A stretch of DNA of 64,000 nucleotides, from positions 1,488,001 to 1,552,000 of the forward strand of contig NZ_PRDL01000001.1 of NCBI RefSeq assembly GCF_015182315.1, read 5' to 3'. Position numbers and translations under genes: made by a program. Shown in pieces: positions 1-9,578 of this stretch (its first letter is position 1; each line of letters starts with the position of its first letter). This DNA is from Cellvibrio polysaccharolyticus (GTDB taxonomy: Bacteria > Pseudomonadota > Gammaproteobacteria > Pseudomonadales > Cellvibrionaceae). Under the pieces are notes generated by a model. It ran no database searches, was not told the DNA's origin, and saw nothing but the letters and a program-made list of their open reading frames with translations.

Positions 1-16
1 ATGATAAATCGGACGC

Positions 17-34
17 ACCGCCGTTAGTGGCGGT
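17..34. promoter_or_regulatory. small hairpin upstream of mreB
   Basis: ACCGCC (17-22) and GGCGGT (29-34) form a 6-bp perfect inverted repeat with a 6-nt loop. It lies in the 92-bp leader before mreB. No run of T follows directly, so it is not a convincing terminator. In related genomes this space lies between mreB and the divergent gatC, but that gene is outside the window. Confidence 0.3.
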
Positions 35-92
35 AGCGGTTTCTATTTTGAAAACAGCAGAAAAACAGAATATTTAAGGTCTCGTCAACATC

Positions 93-1127
93 ATGTTAAA
101 ACACCTGCGTGGAGCTTTTTCCAACGACCTATCGATTGATCTCGGTACCGCCAACACCCTCATTTATGTCCGCGGCCGCGGCATTGTTCTGAACGAACCC
201 TCTGTTGTTGCCATCCGTCATCACAATGGTCACAAAATTGTTGAGGCGGTAGGCACTGAAGCCAAGCGAATGCTGGGGCGAACGCCAGGTAACATTACCG
301 CGATCCGCCCACTGAAAGACGGTGTTATTGCCGACTTCCAGGTGACCGAAAAAATGCTGCAACACTTTATCCGCAAAGTTCATGAAAACAGCTGGTTCAG
401 CCCCAGCCCCCGCGTTCTGATCAGTGTTCCCTGTCTCTCTACCGAAGTTGAAAAACGTGCAATCCGTGAATCGGCCTTGGGTGCCGGTGCTCGTGAAGTG
501 CGTTTGATTGAAGAACCCATGGCCGCGGCTATTGGCGCTGGCCTTAAAGTGGCAGAAGCCAGCGGTTCCATGGTGGTAGACATCGGTGGTGGTACCACGG
601 AAATTGCCGTCATCTCCCTCAACGGCGTGGTTTACTCCGATTCCGTGCGTATTGGTGGTGACCGTTTTGATGAGGCGATTGTTAACTACGTGCGTCGCAA
701 CTACGGCAGCGTGATTGGTGATGCAACCGCAGAGCGTATCAAACAGGAAATCGGCTGTGCCTTTGCTGGCAGCGAAATGCGCGAAATTGATGTGCGTGGC
801 CGTAACCTGGCAGAAGGCGTACCGCGCAGTTTTACCCTGAACAGCGACGAAATTCTGGAAGCCTTGCAAGATCCATTGGCTGGGATTGTTCAGGCGGTAA
901 AAAGCGCGCTGGAACAATCACCGCCGGAACTGGCTTCAGACATCGCCGAAACCGGTGTGGTATTGACCGGTGGTGGCGCCCTGTTGCGCGACATTGACCG
1001 TTTGTTGTCTACCGAAACCGGTCTGCCGTTTATTGTTGCCGAAGACCCGTTGACCTGCGTAGCGCGTGGCGGCGGCATTGCGCTGGAGATGAACGACAAG
1101 CGCAATATCGATTTATTGTCATCCTGA
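93..1127 (+). CDS. mreB: rod-shape determining actin homologue MreB
   Basis: Bacterial actin of the elongasome. It polymerises on the inner face of the cytoplasmic membrane and directs lateral peptidoglycan synthesis. The 344-aa product has the usual family length. It shows the N-terminal phosphate-1 nucleotide motif (SIDLGTANTLIYV, about residues 14-26), the phosphate-2 motif (VVDIGGGTTEIAV, about 159-171) and a C-terminal adenosine-binding glycine cluster (LTGGGALL, about 290-297). The ATG at 93 gives the conserved N-terminus MLKHLRG. mreC and mreD follow on the same strand, as in nearly all rod-shaped proteobacteria. Confidence 0.97.
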   Translation: MLKHLRGAFSNDLSIDLGTANTLIYVRGRGIVLNEPSVVAIRHHNGHKIVEAVGTEAKRMLGRTPGNITAIRPLKDGVIADFQVTEKMLQHFIRKVHENSWFSPSPRVLISVPCLSTEVEKRAIRESALGAGAREVRLIEEPMAAAIGAGLKVAEASGSMVVDIGGGTTEIAVISLNGVVYSDSVRIGGDRFDEAIVNYVRRNYGSVIGDATAERIKQEIGCAFAGSEMREIDVRGRNLAEGVPRSFTLNSDEILEALQDPLAGIVQAVKSALEQSPPELASDIAETGVVLTGGGALLRDIDRLLSTETGLPFIVAEDPLTCVARGGGIALEMNDKRNIDLLSS

Positions 1128-1184
1128 TGATAGGTTGCAGGCGCGTTTGCTGGCGCGCCTGCCACTTCTGCGGGAGTAGCCACT

Positions 1185-2018
1185 ATTAAACCCCTGTTTA
1201 CCAAAGGCGCTGCGGCTTCTTCGCGGGCGTTTTTTTTCATTCTGGTCATGATTGGCCTGATCTTTACCAGTCTGTACACCGACTGGCTTCAGCCCGTGCG
1301 CGCCACAATGAAAGAGGCGGTTGCACCTTTCTACGTGATTACCGACATCCCCCGCCAGATCAATGAATGGCGGCAAAATACCTTTTCCAGCCGTAGCGAC
1401 TTGTTAATCGAGAACGAAGCGCTGCGTACCGAACTGCTGATTCATCAACGCAAACTGCAACAAATGGCTGCGCTGGCCGCTGAAAACGTGCGTCTGCGGC
1501 AGTTGATGAACGCCACCGATATGTTGCAGGACAAGGTGCTGATCGCCGAGTTGATTGGTGTATCACCCAACCCGCTCAGCCATACCGTGTGGATTAACCG
1601 CGGTCATCAACAAGGCGTATATGAAGGTCAGCCTTTGCTCGACGCCTTCGGTTTGATGGGGCAGGTGATTGAGGTTCAGGACAATACCAGCCAGGTATTG
1701 TTGATTTCCGATGTGACTCACGCGTTGCCGGTGCAGGTAAATCGCAATGGCGTGCGTGCTATTGCGGAAGGCACCGGTGACCTTAACCGTCTGCGTTTAC
1801 GCCATGTTTCCAACACCACCGATATTCGCGTCGGCGATCTGGTGGTCAGCTCCGGTTTGGGCGAGCGCTTTCCGACCGGTTATCCGGTGGGCGAAGTTGA
1901 CTCCATTATTCGCGATCCGGGTCAGCCCTTTGCTACGGTGATTGTTCGCCCTATGGCAAGGCTGGATCGCAGCCGTCATGTGCTACTGGTGTTTGACTCC
2001 AGGGAGGCCGGGCATTGA
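1185..2018 (+). CDS. mreC: rod-shape determining protein MreC, probable ATT start
   Basis: MreC is a bitopic inner-membrane protein whose periplasmic part links MreB/RodA to the cell-wall synthases. The body has one N-terminal membrane helix, a coiled coil (about residues 65-110) and the beta-rich MreC domain. The first ATG in frame is at 1248, but it falls inside the membrane helix. The frame is open upstream to the TAG at 1131-1133, and the residues before the ATG (IKPLFTKG, then a hydrophobic AFFFILV run) match the usual MreC N-terminus. No ATG, GTG or TTG lies there. The ATT at 1185 has GGAG (1173-1176) 8 nt upstream and gives a 277-aa protein. A GTA at 1176, one base from GTG, is the other suspect. 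Identity is certain; the start is inferred. Confidence 0.85.
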   Translation: MKPLFTKGAAASSRAFFFILVMIGLIFTSLYTDWLQPVRATMKEAVAPFYVITDIPRQINEWRQNTFSSRSDLLIENEALRTELLIHQRKLQQMAALAAENVRLRQLMNATDMLQDKVLIAELIGVSPNPLSHTVWINRGHQQGVYEGQPLLDAFGLMGQVIEVQDNTSQVLLISDVTHALPVQVNRNGVRAIAEGTGDLNRLRLRHVSNTTDIRVGDLVVSSGLGERFPTGYPVGEVDSIIRDPGQPFATVIVRPMARLDRSRHVLLVFDSREAGH

Positions 2019-2509
2019 GTGCGGGTCGTCCCTGGGTTACCTGGGCAGTCATCGCCAGCACCTTTCTGGTGGCGATGCTGCTGAGTGTCTATCCCTTGCC
2101 GATTGGCTGGCGCTGGTGGCGCCCCGAGTTTGTGCTGATGGTGGCGATTTACTGGATTTTTGCGCAACCCTTGCGCATGTCGCTGGTGGCTTTATGTTTG
2201 CTGGGCGTGTTTCAGGATGTGCTTGAAGGCACGCCGCTCGGGCAACATGGTCTGGCACTGGTCATTGTCGCCTATATTTGTTTGCTTTCCTGGCAGCGGG
2301 TTCGGAACTATTCCTTGTGGCAACAATCTTGCTGGGTATTCGTATTAATTGCGATTTCGCAGCTTACTGACAGTTGGGTGCAGGCAATCAGCGGCATGGC
2401 GATATCCGGCCCGGAGTTTTTAATCCCGGCTTTTGCCAGCGCCTGTTTCTGGCCAGTGTGTTATCTGATCCTCGAATTTGTTCGTCGTCGTTATCAGATC
2501 ATTCAATAG
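2015..2509 (+). CDS. mreD: rod-shape determining membrane protein MreD
   Basis: Small polytopic inner-membrane partner of MreC in the elongasome, 164 aa against about 160 in the family, with several hydrophobic helices and few charged residues. The start is a TTG at 2015 that overlaps the mreC stop (TGA 2016-2018), with GGGAGG just upstream, so it is probably translationally coupled to mreC. A tryptophan/arginine-rich segment (PIGWRWWRPEF, about residues 30-40) sits between the first two helices, as in gammaproteobacterial MreD. Confidence 0.9.
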   Translation: MSAGRPWVTWAVIASTFLVAMLLSVYPLPIGWRWWRPEFVLMVAIYWIFAQPLRMSLVALCLLGVFQDVLEGTPLGQHGLALVIVAYICLLSWQRVRNYSLWQQSCWVFVLIAISQLTDSWVQAISGMAISGPEFLIPAFASACFWPVCYLILEFVRRRYQIIQ

Positions 2510-2599
2510 CCGGTCCGTTTATAAAACCGCGTAATAATCCTACGTGCAACAACAATAACTAACCTGTTCGCCTGCAGCGAAGAGTGAGGAGAGCCCGCG

Positions 2600-3211
2600 G
2601 TGAGTGTTGCCGTTCAGCCTGATCTTTATCTTGCATCACAATCGCCCCGCCGCAGCCAGCTGTTGGCGCAAATCGGTGTTCGCCATCAGGTCATTAGCGT
2701 CGATGTACCGGAACAGCCGGAAGCCGGTGAATCTGCTGCCGCCTATGTTGAACGGCTCGCCTTGTCCAAAGCCCGTGCAGGTTTTTCACGCGTGCAGGAA
2801 GAGTCGCTGGCGGTTTGCCCGGTAATGGGTGCAGATACCATTGTGGTCTGTGATGGCGACATCCTTGAAAAACCCCGCAATCAGCAACATGGCGCAGCCA
2901 TGCTGGCCAATTTGTCCGGTCGTGTGCATCAGGTTTTTACCGCAGTTGCTTTGTGCGCGCCCGGTCAACAACAGGTCGAACGCAACATTACCGAGGTACG
3001 GTTTCGCATTTTGAGCAATGAGGAAATAACAACCTACTGGCTTACCGGGGAACCCCGTGATAAGGCCGGTGGTTATGCTATACAGGGACTGGGTGCTGTT
3101 TTTGTTGAAGAAATTCGTGGTAGCTACACCAATGTCGTCGGTCTGCCGCTGGAAACCACTCGTCAATTGTTACAAGCCTTCCGGGTGCCCTGGTGGCAAA
3201 CGAATCATTGA
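2600..3211 (+). CDS. maf: Maf family nucleoside triphosphate pyrophosphatase (YhdE type)
   Basis: Maf/YhdE proteins hydrolyse non-canonical or excess nucleoside triphosphates (dTTP/UTP in the YhdE subgroup) to monophosphate and pyrophosphate. The 203-aa product carries the N-terminal Maf motif (LASQSPRRSQLL, about residues 10-21), a central catalytic acidic segment (MGADTIVVCDG, about 75-85) and the C-terminal GGYAIQGLG and YTNVVGLPL motifs. The GTG at 2600 follows a GTGAGGA Shine-Dalgarno stretch (2584-2590). It lies between mreD and rng in the standard mre-maf-rng order. Substrate class is inferred from neighbourhood and family. Confidence 0.93.
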   Translation: MSVAVQPDLYLASQSPRRSQLLAQIGVRHQVISVDVPEQPEAGESAAAYVERLALSKARAGFSRVQEESLAVCPVMGADTIVVCDGDILEKPRNQQHGAAMLANLSGRVHQVFTAVALCAPGQQQVERNITEVRFRILSNEEITTYWLTGEPRDKAGGYAIQGLGAVFVEEIRGSYTNVVGLPLETTRQLLQAFRVPWWQTNH

Positions 3212-3220
3212 GAATTATCC

Positions 3221-4690
3221 ATGAGTGAAGAAATCCTCATCAACGTGTCTCCGGTAGAGACGCGGGTTGCCCTGGTGGAAAACGGGGTGGCGCAAGAGTT
3301 GTATATTGAGCGTAGCTACGGCAAAGGTTATGTGGGCAATATCTACAAGGGCAAAGTGGTGCGGGTTTTACCCGGCATGCAAGCTGCGTTTGTCGAAATT
3401 GGCCTGGAGCGCACCGGCTTTATTCACGTTGCCGATATGCTGCCGGAGTCGGTTGAAGGCGAATCCCGCCGTCACGATTTACCCGACATTCGCACCCTGG
3501 TTCGCGAAGGGCAAACCTTGCTGGTGCAGGTTGCCAAAGACCCTATCAGCACCAAAGGCGCCCGTTTAACGACTCACCTCACGCTGTCGTCACGCTATCT
3601 GGTTTACATGCCTAACAGCCTGCACATCGGTGTGTCTGCTCGTATCGAAGAAGAGCAGGAGCGCGAACGGCTGCGCCATACCCTTGAAACCGCTATTGCC
3701 GAGCAGGGCATCAAAGGCGGTTTTATCGTCAGAACCGTTGCTGAAGGCGTGAGTACCGAAGAGATTGTTGCTGATATTCCTTTCCTGCAAAAGCTCTGGT
3801 CAGACCTGAGTGCCAAGGTACCGGAAGTGGGTGTACCTTCCGTGATTCACCAGGATATGCCGCTTTACCTGCGAGCATTGCGCGATCTGGCGCGGGCTCC
3901 TATTGATAAAATCCGTGTGGATTCCCGCCTTACCTGGAAGTTGATGCAGGACTTTGCCAATAGTTACTACCCGCAGCTGGTCGAGTTGATTGATTGCTAT
4001 ACCGGCGAGCGTCCGTTGATGGATCTGTACGGTGTAGAGGAGGAAATCCGGCGCGCGCTGGATACCCGCGTACCGCTGAAATCCAACGGCTATTTGATCA
4101 TCGAGCAAACCGAGGCGATGACCACGGTGGATGTGAATACCGGCGCTTTTGTCGGCCATCGCAACCTCGAAGAAACCATTTTTAAAACCAACATGGAAGC
4201 GGCGACCGCGATCGCCCGCCAGCTGCGCCTGCGCAATCTGGGCGGCATTATTATTCTCGACTTTATTGACATGCAGGACCCGGAGCACCAGCGCCAGGTG
4301 TTGCGTACACTGGAAAAAGCGCTGGAAAAAGACCACGCCAAAACCCGTATTACCGGTGTGTCGGAACTCGGGCTGGTAGAGATGGCTCGCAAGCGTACGC
4401 GGGAATCGCTGGGGCAAATGTTGTGCGAACCTTGCCCGGTGTGTCGCGGTCGCGGTCAGGTCAAATCTGCCGAAACCGTCTGCTACGAAATTTTCCGGGA
4501 AATTCTCCGCGAATCGCGTACCTACAACAACGACAAATTTCTGGTGCTGGCATCGCCGGTGGTGGTGGATCGTTTACTGGATGAAGAGGCAGCTTACGTG
4601 GCTGACCTGGAAGCGTTCATCGGGCGAACCATTGAATTTCAGGTGGACAATCTGTTTACCCAGGAGCAATACGACATTGTTCTGGTCTAA
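3221..4690 (+). CDS. rng: ribonuclease G
   Basis: Endoribonuclease of the RNase E/G family that matures the 5' end of 16S rRNA and takes part in mRNA decay. The 489-aa length matches RNase G and there is no long C-terminal degradosome scaffold, which excludes RNase E. An N-terminal S1 domain (about residues 38-120, YVGNIYKGKVVRVLPGMQ) is followed by the catalytic core with the metal-binding DVNTGAF segment (about 304-310) and IIILDFIDM (about 345-353). The zinc-link CPVCRGRGQ motif is at about 406-414. It starts 10 bp after the maf stop. Confidence 0.97.
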   Translation: MSEEILINVSPVETRVALVENGVAQELYIERSYGKGYVGNIYKGKVVRVLPGMQAAFVEIGLERTGFIHVADMLPESVEGESRRHDLPDIRTLVREGQTLLVQVAKDPISTKGARLTTHLTLSSRYLVYMPNSLHIGVSARIEEEQERERLRHTLETAIAEQGIKGGFIVRTVAEGVSTEEIVADIPFLQKLWSDLSAKVPEVGVPSVIHQDMPLYLRALRDLARAPIDKIRVDSRLTWKLMQDFANSYYPQLVELIDCYTGERPLMDLYGVEEEIRRALDTRVPLKSNGYLIIEQTEAMTTVDVNTGAFVGHRNLEETIFKTNMEAATAIARQLRLRNLGGIIILDFIDMQDPEHQRQVLRTLEKALEKDHAKTRITGVSELGLVEMARKRTRESLGQMLCEPCPVCRGRGQVKSAETVCYEIFREILRESRTYNNDKFLVLASPVVVDRLLDEEAAYVADLEAFIGRTIEFQVDNLFTQEQYDIVLV

Positions 4691-4696
4691 GCCTGC

Positions 4697-7600
4697 ATGA
4701 TTCGCACGTTCCGCTATGTGCTGCGCAAATTTTATTTTGCCAGCGCGTTATTACTGATCACTCTCGCCGCTGTGGTGCAGAGTGGTCGTATGCTCGCGCC
4801 GCTGGTCAGTGATTATCGCGATCAGCTGGCAGATTACATCGGGCAGCGGCTCAACGCCCGTGTGGTGCTGCAGGATTTGCAACTGCAATGGGACGGCATG
4901 AAACCGGTGGTCAGTCTGGCGGGATTGTCGGTCACCAGTTTTACGGACGAGTCGATAGTCGCGGTTGACGAGGCTTACTTCCGGCTGGATTTACTGCGTT
5001 CCCTGAGCCGCTGGCAACTGGCCTGGGGCAATGTAGATCTCAATGGTACCCGGCTGGTCTTTCAGCAGACCCGTGAGGGCTTCTGGCATATTCCAGGGCT
5101 CGACAGCGGCAACACCAGCGCGCAGCCGGAAAAAGCCCGCAGCGGCTTTTTGCTGGACATGCTGCTGCTGGTGGATCGCATGGAGTTCCGCCACACCCAT
5201 CTTGCTTTTCATTTCTACAACGGCCAGCAGGTCGCTCTGGATTCTCCTTCACTGCTCCTCGAAAACGAACAGCAATTCCACCGTATCGAGTTGAAGGTGG
5301 ATGTGGAGGGGCGGGGCGAGGCGGTGCATCTGGTTCTGGAAAGTGAGGGCGATCCCCGTGATCAGTCACGTTTTGCCCTGAACGGTTATCTGGCATTGCA
5401 TGATTTTCCTACTTCCGAACCGTTTATTGCAGCCGGTGGTTTGCTGCTGGGTGATGTGACACTGGGGCGTGTCACCAGCGAAGGCGGCTTGAATGCAAAG
5501 CTGTGGTTTAACAGCCGGGCTGGCAACGAAGGTTACGACGTTCACGGCCAGTTGGATTTGCAAACGCTCTCGGTGCCTTTTTTCGACAAACACTATCGGC
5601 TTGATCATTTCAGTACCGGCATAAATGGTTACTGGTTGCGCTCGGGCGCCTGGCAAATGATGTTGCCCAATCTCAATGCGCGTTTGCAGGATACCCGTAT
5701 TGAAGGGGTCAACCTGGCGATGTCCGCTGCCGGGCAGCAAGCACCGATGGTGGTGCAGCTGGATCAGTTTCCCTTGCAGGATGCGCTGGCCGGGGTTAAT
5801 GAGTCAGGGCTGCTGAAAGATTCCGGTGTGCTGCAAGTGCTGAACACGCTCAACCCGCAGGGCTACCTTGATCGTATCCGTTTTGAATTGCCCCTGCGTG
5901 ATCCGGCGGCCTGGCGGGTAGAGGCGATGGCAAATAATGTCAGCGTCAGTGCCTGGAACGGAGTGCCGGCACTGACTGGTGTCAATGGCTACGTGCAGGC
6001 ACATCAGCGGGGCGGTTTTATCAATCTGACCGGCCGCGATGATTTCAGCATGCACTATGTGCCGACCTACAGCGAGGCGATGCATTACCAGCAGGCGCAA
6101 GGGCAAATTGCCTGGTGGTTGCAACCGGAAAACAAACAAATTTACGTTAACAGCGGTGCCATTCATCTGCGCAGTGAGCATGAAGAAGCGACCGGTTATT
6201 TATGGCTGGCCATTCCCTGGCACAATCCGGGCGCCGATCTGGATTTGTATTTGCACATAGGGGCAAAGCACCTGGCAGCAGCCGAGTATAAAAAATACGT
6301 ACCGGCAACGGTGCCGCCCAACCTCAGCGAGTGGTTACAAGCCAGTATTGGTGGCGATAACCCGGGCGTTGCTAACGAAGCGGGTTTCGTGTTTCGGGGC
6401 ACCTTGAACACGCCGGAAAATAACGCGCGCAGTTATCAACTTTATCTGGATCTGGAAAATGCCTCGCTCGACTACCACACCGACTGGCCGGCGCTGACCG
6501 CGCTGAAGGGCCGTTTGCTGGTTGACGATGAAACGATTGATGCCAGTGTTTTCAGCGGCAAGCTTTACGAAAGTGATCTCTCCGGCGTACACATAGCGAC
6601 TCGCCCCAACCCTCACGACGAAGGCGCCTTGTTGACGGTAACGGGTGACGTTGCCGGTATCGCCAGCGATGGTTTGCGCGTGCTGCGCGAGGGTTACATG
6701 CGCGAGTTGATCGGCAGCAATATGGACAGCTGGTATTTTCAGGGCACTCACCGCACCCGGGTAGACATCGCCGTGCCTTTGCTGGCCGAAGCCAAAGGTT
6801 CCTCGCAGCAGGTGGATGTCAGTTTCGACATGCCGTTGGTGGGCATGGAAAACCTGTCGCTCTACTTGCGAGATGTGGATGGCCAAATTCGCTACAGCAG
6901 CGAAGAAGGACTTCGCAGCGATCGCCTCACCGCGTTGCTTTTTGACCAACCGGTGACCGCCACGCTGGAAACCCGGAAAGAAGACAATGCGCAGTCAACG
7001 CTTATCCATCTGGATGGCCGGGTGGATGCGGATGATCTGGCTGGTTGGGCCAGCCGTCCGGAAATTCTCTTTTTCAAAGGGCTGGTGCCTTATCAGGCCA
7101 CGGTTGCTATTGCCCATCAGGGCGATGCCGCCGATTCTGATTCCGATAACCGCACGCTGGTCAGCGTCATTGCCAAAAGTAACCTTGCGGGAGCGCTGGT
7201 AGATTTACCGGAACCCTTTGCCAAACCGGTTGAGGGCGAGCGGGATTTCAGCGTTCAGCTGGATATCGGCAGCCAGCAAACGGAAGCGTTTATCGACTAC
7301 CGGCTGGATGAAGTTACGCCGCTGGTACAAGCCCGTTTTATGGCCAGCAGCGGTGAAGACACCCAACTGCTGAATGCTGATGTCACTATCGCCGGAGAGG
7401 CGGTTTTGCAAGCGGAACCGCAATTCCGTGTCAGTGGTTTTGTTGAATCGGTAGATATCAATGCCTGGTTGCAGGTGCGTGATCGCTACGAAGTCTATCA
7501 ACGACAAATTCAGGAGCAGCCCGGCTCCGTCACCGAAGAATTTACTGCTCTGAGCGATGCCCCCGGCATGGTCGTCGGTTTGCCTTTGCATATTGACGTG

Positions 7601-8821
7601 TTGCTGGGGCAGCAGGCACTTGGCCCGCTGGCGCTGGAAAATATTGCCCTCAATGCCTGGCGTCAATCCGATGCCTGGCAACTGACGTTTAATAACCCCG
7701 TTCTTAAAGGCAGTGTGCGCTTGCCGGATGCGCGCAGCATTCCTATGGCCATTGCGATTGACGAGCTGCACCTTACCCGGGAACTATTGGGCGATAGCAA
7801 CCCGGCCAGTGAAGACGAGCAAGCCCCCACCATCGCCGCATCGCTGACCGACACCGCCTCACAATTTGACCCGCGCAGCTTGCCCCGTGCTGATGTGGCG
7901 GTGCAGGCGCTGTACCTTGAAGGGCATAATTACGGTGATTGGAGTTTGCAGGTTCGCCCGGACAACAGCGGTGTGATGTTCAACCGTATTCGCGGCAACC
8001 TTCGCGGTATTGCGGTTAGCGGTGTGCCCGCTACCGAGACTGCCAACATTGTTGATAGCTCGCCTTTGTCCGGGGCGCAAATTTACTGGTCTACCGGCGA
8101 TGAAGGGCACCGCACCCGCTTTGTCGGCGTGCTCACGGCCACCGACATGGCGGAAGTCATGCGCGAATGGGAAAAGCCCGACATTCTCGAGTCCAGCAAT
8201 GCGGTTTATCAGGTGGATCTGGAATGGCCGGGCGCACCGGGTCAGTTTTCCCTGAAAACCCTGCGTGGTGATATTGATCTGGCGTTGGAAGAAGGGCGTT
8301 TTAATCGCAGCACCGGTGCTGGCGAAGGGGTTTTGCGGTTACTGTCGCTGGTCAATTTCGATACGCTGGCACGTCGCCTGCGGCTCGATTTTTCCGATCT
8401 CTACAAAACCGGTCTGGCCTTTGACAGCATTCAGGGGCGCATCCATTTTGATAACGGCCAGTTGCAACTAACCGAACCGCTGCTGGTGGAAGGGCCGTCC
8501 AGCCGCTTGCAGTTGGCTGGCACCATTGATTTGCAGCAGGAAACTATTGATGCCCGCCTGGTAGCGGCGTTGCCGGTAGCGGGTAATCTGACTTTTCTGG
8601 CCGCACTGGCGACCGGTTTACCGGCGGCAGCGGGTATCTATCTGGTGAGTAAAATTTTTAGAAAGCAGGTGAATCAGGCGACCAGTGTTTCCTATACCAT
8701 CCGTGGCAACTGGGATGATCCGGTGATGAAATTTGATCGCCTGTTCGAGAGCGAGGAAAGTCTTCGTCAGAACGTCAGTAACCGCCGTGAAGAAGAAGCC
8801 GAAGCGAGTAATAACGACTAG
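4697..8821 (+). CDS. yhdP: AsmA/YhdP-family phospholipid transport protein
   Basis: Very large envelope protein of the AsmA-like clan. YhdP, with TamB and YdbH, is thought to bridge the inner and outer membranes as a hydrophobic groove that moves phospholipids. The 1374-aa product has one N-terminal membrane helix (about residues 10-30), a long stretch of repetitive beta-rich sequence, and a C-terminal AsmA-like region (about 1190-1340) with a second hydrophobic segment (LTFLAALATGLPAAAGIYL). A late charged tail (REEEAEASNND) ends the protein. It begins 6 bp after rng and is convergent with yjgA. Function in this species is by homology only. Confidence 0.92.
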   Translation: MIRTFRYVLRKFYFASALLLITLAAVVQSGRMLAPLVSDYRDQLADYIGQRLNARVVLQDLQLQWDGMKPVVSLAGLSVTSFTDESIVAVDEAYFRLDLLRSLSRWQLAWGNVDLNGTRLVFQQTREGFWHIPGLDSGNTSAQPEKARSGFLLDMLLLVDRMEFRHTHLAFHFYNGQQVALDSPSLLLENEQQFHRIELKVDVEGRGEAVHLVLESEGDPRDQSRFALNGYLALHDFPTSEPFIAAGGLLLGDVTLGRVTSEGGLNAKLWFNSRAGNEGYDVHGQLDLQTLSVPFFDKHYRLDHFSTGINGYWLRSGAWQMMLPNLNARLQDTRIEGVNLAMSAAGQQAPMVVQLDQFPLQDALAGVNESGLLKDSGVLQVLNTLNPQGYLDRIRFELPLRDPAAWRVEAMANNVSVSAWNGVPALTGVNGYVQAHQRGGFINLTGRDDFSMHYVPTYSEAMHYQQAQGQIAWWLQPENKQIYVNSGAIHLRSEHEEATGYLWLAIPWHNPGADLDLYLHIGAKHLAAAEYKKYVPATVPPNLSEWLQASIGGDNPGVANEAGFVFRGTLNTPENNARSYQLYLDLENASLDYHTDWPALTALKGRLLVDDETIDASVFSGKLYESDLSGVHIATRPNPHDEGALLTVTGDVAGIASDGLRVLREGYMRELIGSNMDSWYFQGTHRTRVDIAVPLLAEAKGSSQQVDVSFDMPLVGMENLSLYLRDVDGQIRYSSEEGLRSDRLTALLFDQPVTATLETRKEDNAQSTLIHLDGRVDADDLAGWASRPEILFFKGLVPYQATVAIAHQGDAADSDSDNRTLVSVIAKSNLAGALVDLPEPFAKPVEGERDFSVQLDIGSQQTEAFIDYRLDEVTPLVQARFMASSGEDTQLLNADVTIAGEAVLQAEPQFRVSGFVESVDINAWLQVRDRYEVYQRQIQEQPGSVTEEFTALSDAPGMVVGLPLHIDVLLGQQALGPLALENIALNAWRQSDAWQLTFNNPVLKGSVRLPDARSIPMAIAIDELHLTRELLGDSNPASEDEQAPTIAASLTDTASQFDPRSLPRADVAVQALYLEGHNYGDWSLQVRPDNSGVMFNRIRGNLRGIAVSGVPATETANIVDSSPLSGAQIYWSTGDEGHRTRFVGVLTATDMAEVMREWEKPDILESSNAVYQVDLEWPGAPGQFSLKTLRGDIDLALEEGRFNRSTGAGEGVLRLLSLVNFDTLARRLRLDFSDLYKTGLAFDSIQGRIHFDNGQLQLTEPLLVEGPSSRLQLAGTIDLQQETIDARLVAALPVAGNLTFLAALATGLPAAAGIYLVSKIFRKQVNQATSVSYTIRGNWDDPVMKFDRLFESEESLRQNVSNRREEEAEASNND

Positions 8822-8827
8822 GCGTTA

Positions 8828-9355
8828 TTACTCCTCACCATCCTGCAAGGTAATTTGTTCGCGAATGTAGCGAAACAGTTTGCGCGCATTGTTCGGCGCC
8901 TGATGGTTTTCCTGTTCCTGCTGCGCTGCTTTGATCAGGTGGCGCAAATGCTGAACATCCACGTCCTTGTAGCGGGTCACCAGGGTTTGAAAAACCTGCT
9001 TGTCGCCGTCAATCAATAAATCCCGGTAGCGCTCAATCTGATGTTGGCGGTGAATGTACTGGTCGCTGACGTTTTGCAGCTTATCGACTGCCGCCTGAAT
9101 CTCTTCAAAATCTGCCGAGCGCATCAATTTGCCGATGTATTGCAATTGGCGACGACGCGCTTCGCGCAGCGGCATCTTGCGGGCTTCATGAATAGAACTG
9201 AGCAAATGTTCATCGAGCGGGACGGTGGCCAGTTGCTTGTCATTCATCTCAACCAGCTTCTCACCCAGCTCCTGCAGCGCCGTCATTTCACGCTTTACCT
9301 GGGACTTACTCTTGATGTAATCGTCCGGATTAATGTCGTCGTATTTATAAACCAT
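8828..9355 (-). CDS. darP: ribosome-associated protein YjgA/DarP (DUF615)
   Basis: DUF615 proteins bind late 50S precursors and help form the peptidyl-transferase centre. The predicted 175-aa protein is highly charged and alpha-helical. It begins with MVYKYDDINPDDYIKSKSQV, where the YIKSKSQVKRE motif typifies the family. A longer open frame exists upstream to 9487, but its extra residues are not family-like, so the ATG at 9355 is chosen. It converges on yhdP with 6 bp between the stops. In Pseudomonas this gene sits between tldD and pmbA; neither is here. Confidence 0.9.
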   Translation of the reverse strand: MVYKYDDINPDDYIKSKSQVKREMTALQELGEKLVEMNDKQLATVPLDEHLLSSIHEARKMPLREARRRQLQYIGKLMRSADFEEIQAAVDKLQNVSDQYIHRQHQIERYRDLLIDGDKQVFQTLVTRYKDVDVQHLRHLIKAAQQEQENHQAPNNARKLFRYIREQITLQDGEE

Positions 9356-9578
9356 AAATGTGCCGTAAAAAAATAGTGCTGTAAGAAAATCGCGATAATG
9401 CCTGTTGCATTCACCCGTGGGGTGAATCAGGCAAATAGAGAGGGTGTCGGGTTGGCCAACAGTCCCGGGTAAACAACGGATATGCACCGGTGTAATGGGT
9501 GCATTATAGCCATGTCGGCGTTATTTCGGGTGGGAGATTAACGGGGGAGACAACGACAATCGGGATTCAGCGCTAAAA

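Noticed and set aside
129..917. 262-codon minus-strand frame opposite mreB
   Set aside because: It is a shadow of the mreB coding frame; no family features, no ribosome-binding site, and mreB is certain.
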